In this document: piece by piece, positions 55,264 through 64,000 of the stretch
How the letters are laid out: every line of letters starts with the position of its first letter
How positions within the stretch are numbered: the stretch's first letter is position 1
Source: Lewinellaceae bacterium
GTDB lineage: Bacteria > Bacteroidota > Bacteroidia > Chitinophagales > Saprospiraceae
Assembly (NCBI GenBank): GCA_020636315.1
Contig: JACJYA010000018.1
Span: forward strand, 62,001 to 126,000
Reading direction: 5' to 3'
DNA: 64,000 bases
Program-made: the position numbers and the translations under genes
Notes under the pieces: generated by a model
Seen by the model: only the letters and a program-made list of their open reading frames with translations
The model's database searches: none
What the model was told of the DNA's origin: nothing

Positions 55264-55731
55264 ATGCCAAAGCCGATCAAACGACATATTGCATTGCGGC
55301 CTGTGAGCCGTGAACACCATCAGGGCTTATTGCTTTCCTGGAAAATACGGCAAGGGCTAAAGCAAAAAGTTGAATTAAAAAGGATCAAAAAATATACGGA
55401 CTGGTTTTGGAAAAACCATTTGCAGCAGCATTTTGAATTTGAAGAAGAATATATGTTCCCCATTTTAGGCAAAGAAGACAAAATGATAAAAAGAGCAATG
55501 AGGGAACATGCCCGTCTGAGGCGGTTATTCAATACACCTGGCCGCCTGGAGGCCAATTTATCGCTTCTGGAGGAAGAGCTGGTTAGCCATATCCGTTTTG
55601 AAGAACGGGAGCTGTTCGAAAAAATTGAAAAGGCAGCTGCTGAAGAACAGCTGGCCAGAATTGAAAAAGAACATTCGCACAATGATGCCGAGGCCGGGGA
55701 ATGGCAGGATGAATTCTGGAATGAGAATTGA
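55264..55731 (+). CDS. Hemerythrin HHE cation-binding domain protein
   Basis: A 155-aa helical di-iron-type protein. Ligand-bearing motifs: REHHQGLLLSWKIRQG (helix 1), HFEFEEEYMFP (helix 2, H-xxxE), MREHARLRRLF (helix 3) and HIRFEERELFEKIE (helix 4). HHE proteins bind O2, NO or act in repair of damaged iron centres. Same strand as the Rrf2 regulator and haemoglobin, supporting a nitrosative or oxidative stress module. The MITE between it and the haemoglobin gene may have altered co-transcription. Confidence 0.9.
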   Translation: MPKPIKRHIALRPVSREHHQGLLLSWKIRQGLKQKVELKRIKKYTDWFWKNHLQQHFEFEEEYMFPILGKEDKMIKRAMREHARLRRLFNTPGRLEANLSLLEEELVSHIRFEERELFEKIEKAAAEEQLARIEKEHSHNDAEAGEWQDEFWNEN

Positions 55732-55870
55732 AAACTCATCAAAAAAGTGGCAAAATAAATAAGCCTGCCTGCCCTTGAGGCCAGGCGAGCAGGATTTCAA
55801 AAATGGCCATTTGCAGTTCAAATGGCCTGCCCCGCACATTGAGTACCGGGGGGATAAACCCAATCAGGCA

Positions 55871-56119
55871 CTAACTTGCCATCAGCTCAAAAATAAAAAC
55901 AAATAGAGGCGCAATTATGTGGAACAAGACTGTGAACAGATAAAAAGTAATGACCACTTTTTTACTCTGTTCTGCGATAGTCAGTACGACGTTAGTAAAA
56001 AACAGCAAAATACTGGCAGCGATAAAAGGAATATATCCTGGCAGCCAGGACATAGCCATTATGCTGATCGGCATGATCGCTGCAGGTAGAGACATCAGGG
56101 GAATTAAATTCAGGCACAT
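55871..56119 (-). CDS. Small membrane protein
   Basis: An 82-aa hydrophobic protein with three predicted membrane segments (about residues 8-25, 30-48, 54-78) and a short charged EQSKK loop. No family recognised. It is convergent with the hemerythrin gene and divergent from the metal-efflux cluster. Confidence 0.6.
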   Translation of the reverse strand: MCLNLIPLMSLPAAIMPISIMAMSWLPGYIPFIAASILLFFTNVVLTIAEQSKKVVITFYLFTVLFHIIAPLFVFIFELMAS

Positions 56120-56242
56120 TTTATTTGAACTATCCGTTTGTCAATAAGTATTGCTGCAATTGCGGCTTCATATAAACATACCCCAAAATTGTATAAACTC
56201 TTCTTTCCGAACTATTTTATCTTTGTGGAAACAAAAAACACT

Positions 56243-56671
56243 TTGCTCTACAGGATAGTCCATATCACTCTAGCTTTTCAGCTTTTGCTCAGCTCTACAG
56301 GCATTGTGCTCAATAAGCACTACTGCGGGACTGAACTGAAGAGTATGGCTGTTTTCATAGGGGCAAAGCCATGCGATCATGTAAAGGCAATGAAGGGCTG
56401 TACTACCCACAGTTCCGGGGAAGAGGGGCTTCAACAAGAAAAAAAGGGCTGCTGCAATGACAAAACGGAGTACGTCAAATCAGATGACGACCAGTTAGCT
56501 CAACCCTTCCGCATCGATCTCAAAAACCTTCCTGCCCTTTTTGCAACCATCTTTGTGGCATTCAATATCCAACTGCCTGCCACAGATGCCAATGCGCTCC
56601 ATTACTTAACCTACAAACCGCCTATTGTCCTCAACGACATATCCGTGTTGTTGCAGGTGTTCCGCTTATAG
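56243..56671 (+). CDS. HYC_CC_PP family protein
   Basis: A protein of ~142 aa showing all three name-giving motifs: NKHYCG, KKGCC and YKPPIVLND. An N-terminal signal or membrane segment (LYRIVHITLAFQLLLSSTGIVL) leads into the HYC. The family is Bacteroidota-specific and usually encoded beside Cus-type efflux genes, as here (cusA starts 108 bp later). No ATG precedes HYC in frame; TTG 56243 fits the family start best, with GTG 56225 as an alternative. TATCTTTG at 56218-56225 resembles a -7 box and favours the later start. The Cys/His content suggests metal binding. Confidence 0.78.
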   Translation: MLYRIVHITLAFQLLLSSTGIVLNKHYCGTELKSMAVFIGAKPCDHVKAMKGCTTHSSGEEGLQQEKKGCCNDKTEYVKSDDDQLAQPFRIDLKNLPALFATIFVAFNIQLPATDANALHYLTYKPPIVLNDISVLLQVFRL

Positions 56672-56778
56672 GCCGCTATCAGTTTTTACGTGCCACTCGA
56701 TGTTTCATCGCAGTGGTTAAAGCCGTTACCACATGCCCAGGGAGGCGTCATCGATTCATATAAAACTGATTAAGGCTT

Positions 56779-60456
<3,678 letters not shown>

Positions 60457-60485
<29 letters not shown>

Positions 60486-61710
60486 AATCATAGCCGGGCT
60501 GGCCCTTTTCCTTTTGGTATTCTGGCAGCAAATGAACGCTCAGCCCCTGGAAAACCTCCTGGCGGCCGCCGACAGCGCCAACCTGGAACTGAAGGCGTTA
60601 TACCAGGATTATCTCGCCGCTCTGGAAAAGGCGCCGCAGGTGAGCCAATTGCCGGAACCGGAAGCGGGGCTGGGTGTTTTTCCACTACCGGTGGAAACCC
60701 GCCTGGGCCCGCAATGGGTTCGGCTCAGCGCCACTCAGATGTTTCCCTGGAAAGGAACCCTGGAGGCGCGCAAAGATGTGGCGCTGGCCATGGCAAAAGC
60801 TCAGTACGAGAAGATCGCGGCCTCCCGGCTTAACCTCCACTATCAGGCCAAACAAGCCTACTTTCAGCTTTACGAGCTGGATAAACGCCAGCAGATCCTG
60901 CAGAGGAGTATAAAAATTTTCAGGACGCTTGAATCCATCGCCACTTCCAGGGTAGAGGCCGGCAAGGCCAACCTGGCCGATGTGTTGCGGATACAGATCC
61001 GCATTCGGGGGCTGGAGGAGGAGTTGAACGTCCTGGAGAACCAAAAGGAAAAGCCGTTGGCTGCGATCAACCAGTTGCTAAACCGGCCGGAACAGTCGCC
61101 TGTAACACTTGTGGATACGCTGCCACTGGCAGAACCGCCATACGAGCGGGCAGCACTGCTCAACGACATTCAGGAGGGGCACCCAATGCTGCGCATGTTC
61201 GCTTTGCAGCAGGAAGTGGCCCGGCGGTCTATTGAGTTGAACGTCCTGGAAGGTAAACCTTCCTTCAGAGTTGGGCTGGATTACATAGCGGTCGGCAAAC
61301 GTTCCGACGCCGACCCGGTGAATAACGGAAGAGATATCCTGTCGCCGAGAGTGGGGGTTAGAATTCCACTCTATCGGGAAAAGTATCGGGCGAAAGAGCA
61401 GGAGGAAGAGCTGAAAATTCAGGCTCTTGAAACGCGAAAGCAGGATCTTTTCCTGCAATTCCGGAGCGCTATCGAACAAGCTTATGCTGACCTGGAAGAC
61501 GGTGAGATAAAATACCGGCTTTACCAGGAGCAAAAGGCTACGACAACCTCCGCCATTGAATTGCTGCTTGCCGCCTACAGCAACGAGGGGGCCAGCTTCA
61601 TCGACCTGCTTCAACTGGAGGACCAACTCGTCCAGTACGACCTGATGGCGCTTTCGGCAGTGGTGAAAACGCAGGAGGCGCAGGCGAAGGTCGAAAGATA
61701 CATTCCGTAG
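60457..61710 (+). CDS. TolC-like outer-membrane efflux channel
   Basis: A 417-aa protein from ATG 60457, within the restored cusA end, so the genes are coupled. Signal peptide (IIAGLALFLLVFWQQMNA), then two TolC repeats of long helices: LKALYQDYLAALEKAPQV, SATQMFPWKGTLEARKDVA, SRVEAGKANLADVLRIQ, and AYSNEGASFIDLLQLEDQLVQYDL. It is the outer-membrane arm of the Cus-type pump. Confidence 0.92.
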
Positions 61711-61766
61711 CAGTGATCATCCTCCTTTTTGATTTTAAATATTAATCAATTCGAAAAAAAACAATC

Positions 61767-63569
61767 ATGAATAACTGGAAGATATTTCTCAGCATCATCA
61801 TAACCGCTGTCATTAGCCTGGGAGCAGGTTATTTGCTCTTTGGAGGCAAAACAGCAGAACCTGCCGGACAGGAGGAAGGCCATCAGCATCCGGCAGCTGC
61901 CGAGCAGGAAGCTGAGATATGGACCTGTTCCATGCACCCACAGATCCGGCAGAATGAACCCGGGAACTGCCCAATTTGTGGCATGGAGCTCATTCCTTTA
62001 AGCGAAGCCTCTTCTTCAAATAACCCTCTTGTAATGGAAATGACCCCGGAGGCCGTGAAGCTAGCGAATGTGCAAACCATTGCCGTGGGCAATGCCAATG
62101 GCGCCAATACCAAAACGATCTCCCTGACAGGTAAAGTGAAAACGGATGAACGGCTTGTTTCCAGCCAGGTAGCCCATGTTCCGGGCAGGATCGAGCAACT
62201 TTTCGTCACCTTTACCGGTGAAGAGGTTCGGAAGGGCCAGAGACTGGCCACCATCTATTCTCCGGAGCTGGCCACTACCCAGCGAGAGCTTATCGAAGCA
62301 CTGAAATGGAAAGACTCCCAGCCGCAATTGCTGGAAGCTGCCCGAAACAAACTTCGCAATTGGAAGGTTCCCGAAGCTACTATTGAGGAAATAGAAAGTT
62401 CAAAGGAGGTTAAAACCAATGTTACCATATATGCCGACCAGAGTGGTGTAGTGCTGAAGCGCCGCGTATCCGTAGGGGATTACCTCAAAGAAGGCGGGGT
62501 ATTATTCGATATTGCCAGCCTGGGCCGGGTATGGTTGCTGTTCGATGCTTACGAAGAGGACCTCGCGGAAATCCGGGTTGGCGATGTCGTTTCTTATACA
62601 GTGCCTGCCATTCCCGGGCGCACCTTCAGCGCACGCATTTCCTTTATCGACCCGGTTATTGACCCCCAGGCCAGGATAGCCGCTTTGCGGGCGGAAGTTT
62701 CTAATCCGGGAGGGTTGCTGAAGCCGGAAATGTTCCTGAGGGGAACCATAACCTCCAAAGCCGGTGGAGAAAAGGGTGCTTTGTCCGTTCCCAAAACCGC
62801 AGTGTTGTGGACAGGGCCGCGCTCTGTAGTGTACGTAGAGATTCCCGGCGCTACTGTCCCTTCCTATGAATTCAGGGAGGTAACGCTGGGCGATGCAGCG
62901 GGCGGAGAGTATATCGTAAAAGAAGGGTTGGAAGCCGGCGAGCGGGTTGTAGTTAATGGCGCTTTCGTCATTGACGCTGCCGCTCAGCTCAACAACATGG
63001 CGAGCATGATGAACCGAAACGTCAGGCAAACCGGCATGGCGGAAACCGTACCTGATTATACCGCCGGCACGCCGGAAGCTTTCAGAAAGCAGTTGATGAG
63101 TGTGATAGACAATTACCTGCTCCTGAAGAACGCTTTTGTCGATTCTGACCCGGGCCAGGCTGGCCAACGGGCAGAACAGGTTTTGATGGCCATCGACAAA
63201 GTGGATATGGGCCTGTTGAAAGGCAATGCGCATATGTTCTGGATGGAAAAAATGGGAGCCCTTCAGGCGCATGGGAATGCCATCAGAAAGAGTGAAGATA
63301 TTGAAGAGCAGCGAAAGCAGTTTAGCTTCTTTACCAATGCTCTTGTGGAAACCATAACTGCTTTCGGCACTGAAGGCAGTACATTGTACCTGCAGCACTG
63401 CCCAATGGCTTTCGATAATGAAGGTGCTGATTGGCTAAGCACTGAGGAGGCAATCAGCAATCCTTATTATGGGGAGAAAATGCTCAAGTGTGGGTCAGTG
63501 AAGGAGACGTTCCCGCTGGACCGCAGGCCAACAGCTCAGGCAAATCCGAGTCAGTTGCATAAGCATTAA
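61767..63569 (+). CDS. CusB-like periplasmic adaptor with heavy-metal-binding and DUF3347 domains
   Basis: A 600-aa adaptor linking pump and channel. An N-terminal membrane anchor is followed by a heavy-metal-binding domain (WTCSMHPQIRQNEPGNCPIC, then GMELIPL; about 50-80). The membrane-fusion core (VAHVPGRIEQLFVTFTGEEV, TIYSPELATTQRELIEAL, VTIYADQSGVVLKRRVSVGD) is next. A C-terminal DUF3347 (about 430-590: FRKQLMSVIDNYLLLKNAFV, YLQHCPMAFDNEGADWLS) ends it. The fused DUF3347 is typical of Bacteroidota and probably shuttles Cu or Ag ions. Starts 56 bp after the TolC-like gene, same operon. Confidence 0.93.
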   Translation: MNNWKIFLSIIITAVISLGAGYLLFGGKTAEPAGQEEGHQHPAAAEQEAEIWTCSMHPQIRQNEPGNCPICGMELIPLSEASSSNNPLVMEMTPEAVKLANVQTIAVGNANGANTKTISLTGKVKTDERLVSSQVAHVPGRIEQLFVTFTGEEVRKGQRLATIYSPELATTQRELIEALKWKDSQPQLLEAARNKLRNWKVPEATIEEIESSKEVKTNVTIYADQSGVVLKRRVSVGDYLKEGGVLFDIASLGRVWLLFDAYEEDLAEIRVGDVVSYTVPAIPGRTFSARISFIDPVIDPQARIAALRAEVSNPGGLLKPEMFLRGTITSKAGGEKGALSVPKTAVLWTGPRSVVYVEIPGATVPSYEFREVTLGDAAGGEYIVKEGLEAGERVVVNGAFVIDAAAQLNNMASMMNRNVRQTGMAETVPDYTAGTPEAFRKQLMSVIDNYLLLKNAFVDSDPGQAGQRAEQVLMAIDKVDMGLLKGNAHMFWMEKMGALQAHGNAIRKSEDIEEQRKQFSFFTNALVETITAFGTEGSTLYLQHCPMAFDNEGADWLSTEEAISNPYYGEKMLKCGSVKETFPLDRRPTAQANPSQLHKH

Positions 63570-63603
63570 TACGAGTTGTACAAGTTAAATCCTTCGGCAC
63601 CCG

Positions 63604-63676
63604 GAATTTGGGCATCCCTCACGCTGCCTCGCTGCCCCGTAGTAAGTGGTATGCAGCCACCCAAATGCCCAAATTC
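63604..63676. repeat. Inverted repeat downstream of the efflux operon
   Basis: Perfect 12-bp arms GAATTTGGGCAT (63604-63615) and ATGCCCAAATTC (63665-63676) around a 49-bp interior that has its own GCTGC/GCAGC pairing. It may end the operon transcript or be a dispersed repeat; there is no T run. The rest of 63570-63793 holds no gene. Confidence 0.5.
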
Positions 63677-63793
63677 TGAGGTACCGTCAAAACCAGCATA
63701 ACTGGTATAAATATTATGATGTAATGACGGGCGGCTTATATTTGAATATTGAAAGTTAATGATATTCAAGATATGTAGAACACAAAAATCATC

Positions 63794-63928
63794 ATGGCCC
63801 TCTTATTGGTTGGTTTTAACCTTGGCGCAAAGGCCCAGGAAAACTTCTCAGCAACTCCTGAAACAGTTTTTGCCGTTAAGCAGGGAGGTATCTATTTCCT
63901 AAAAGCGGAAACCGAAGGCAGCTTTTGA
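63794..63928 (+). pseudogene. Short exported protein, start codon region damaged
   Basis: From ATG 63794 the frame gives MALLLVGFNLGAKAQENFSA, a signal peptide with an AQ cleavage site, and a 44-aa product ending ETEGSF. Upstream in the same frame an ATG at 63773 is followed at once by TAG and then NTKII. This suggests an original MKNTKIIMALLLVG start lost by AAG to TAG. Either the second ATG is used or the gene is dead. Function unknown. Confidence 0.45.
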
Positions 63929-64000
63929 TATAGAAAGATGTTAATTGACAATAATTGATCTTTTCAAAAAAACAAAATCGAATTATTCAATTTTAAACCC

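Overview
The window looks like a chromosome segment from a Bacteroidota bacterium of the Saprospiria/Lewinella type. Three neighbouring secreted proteins end in type IX secretion sorting domains. There are Bacteroidota-style promoters (TTG, 19 bp, TAnnTTTG), a HYC_CC_PP family protein, DUF3347 fused to a CusB-like adaptor, and genes mostly without Shine-Dalgarno sequences. No rRNA or complete tRNA gene was found.

Layout. 0.1-4.2 kb: ordinary genes (methyltransferase, ArsR regulator, TrkH/TrkA potassium uptake). At 4.54 kb the last ~24 nt of a tRNA gene, followed by its terminator, stand alone: the usual scar of an element integrated into a tRNA 3' end. 4.7-7 kb: a secreted CdiA-CT-like nuclease toxin with candidate immunity gene, an XRE regulator and a RelE/ParE module. 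7.1-23.8 kb: a complete type I-B CRISPR-Cas locus (divergent WYL regulator, cas6-cas8b-cas7-cas5-cas3-cas4-cas1-cas2, leader, about 59 repeats). An intact IS66-family element with an 8-bp target duplication sits inside one spacer. 24-37 kb: an accessory and defence-like region holding a tyrosine recombinase fused to an ATPase and C-terminal membrane helices, a Cap4-nuclease-like STAND protein, and a frameshifted TIR-STAND-FGE protein. The end of that last gene has the codon signature of a diversity-generating-retroelement (DGR) variable region, but no reverse transcriptase is in the window. 37-43 kb: small Cys/Pro-rich lipoproteins (one split by a MITE) and a run of mobile-element-like genes (KilA-N and unknowns). 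44.6-53 kb: three T9SS cargo proteins, one of 1629 aa with a degenerate metallopeptidase motif. 53.5-56 kb: a nitrosative-stress-like cluster (Rrf2 regulator, truncated haemoglobin, hemerythrin). 56.2-63.9 kb: a Cus-type heavy-metal efflux operon.

How the parts fit. The WYL regulator and cas6 share a divergent promoter with a perfect inverted repeat overlapping the candidate -7 box, suggesting repression of the cas operon. The array has its own promoter just before repeat 1. Conflict genes (CRISPR, STAND proteins, toxin modules) cluster to the right of the tRNA scar, consistent with a defence island on a once-mobile element.

Interspersed repeats are prominent: four ~160-bp MITE-like elements with GAG...CTC ends, three of them with 3-bp TNA duplications, and a ~230-bp dispersed repeat present twice. 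Several genes (TIR-STAND, the 41.5-kb gene, the cusA 3' end) carry 1-bp frameshifts in or near short homopolymers, so sequencing error must be separated from true decay.
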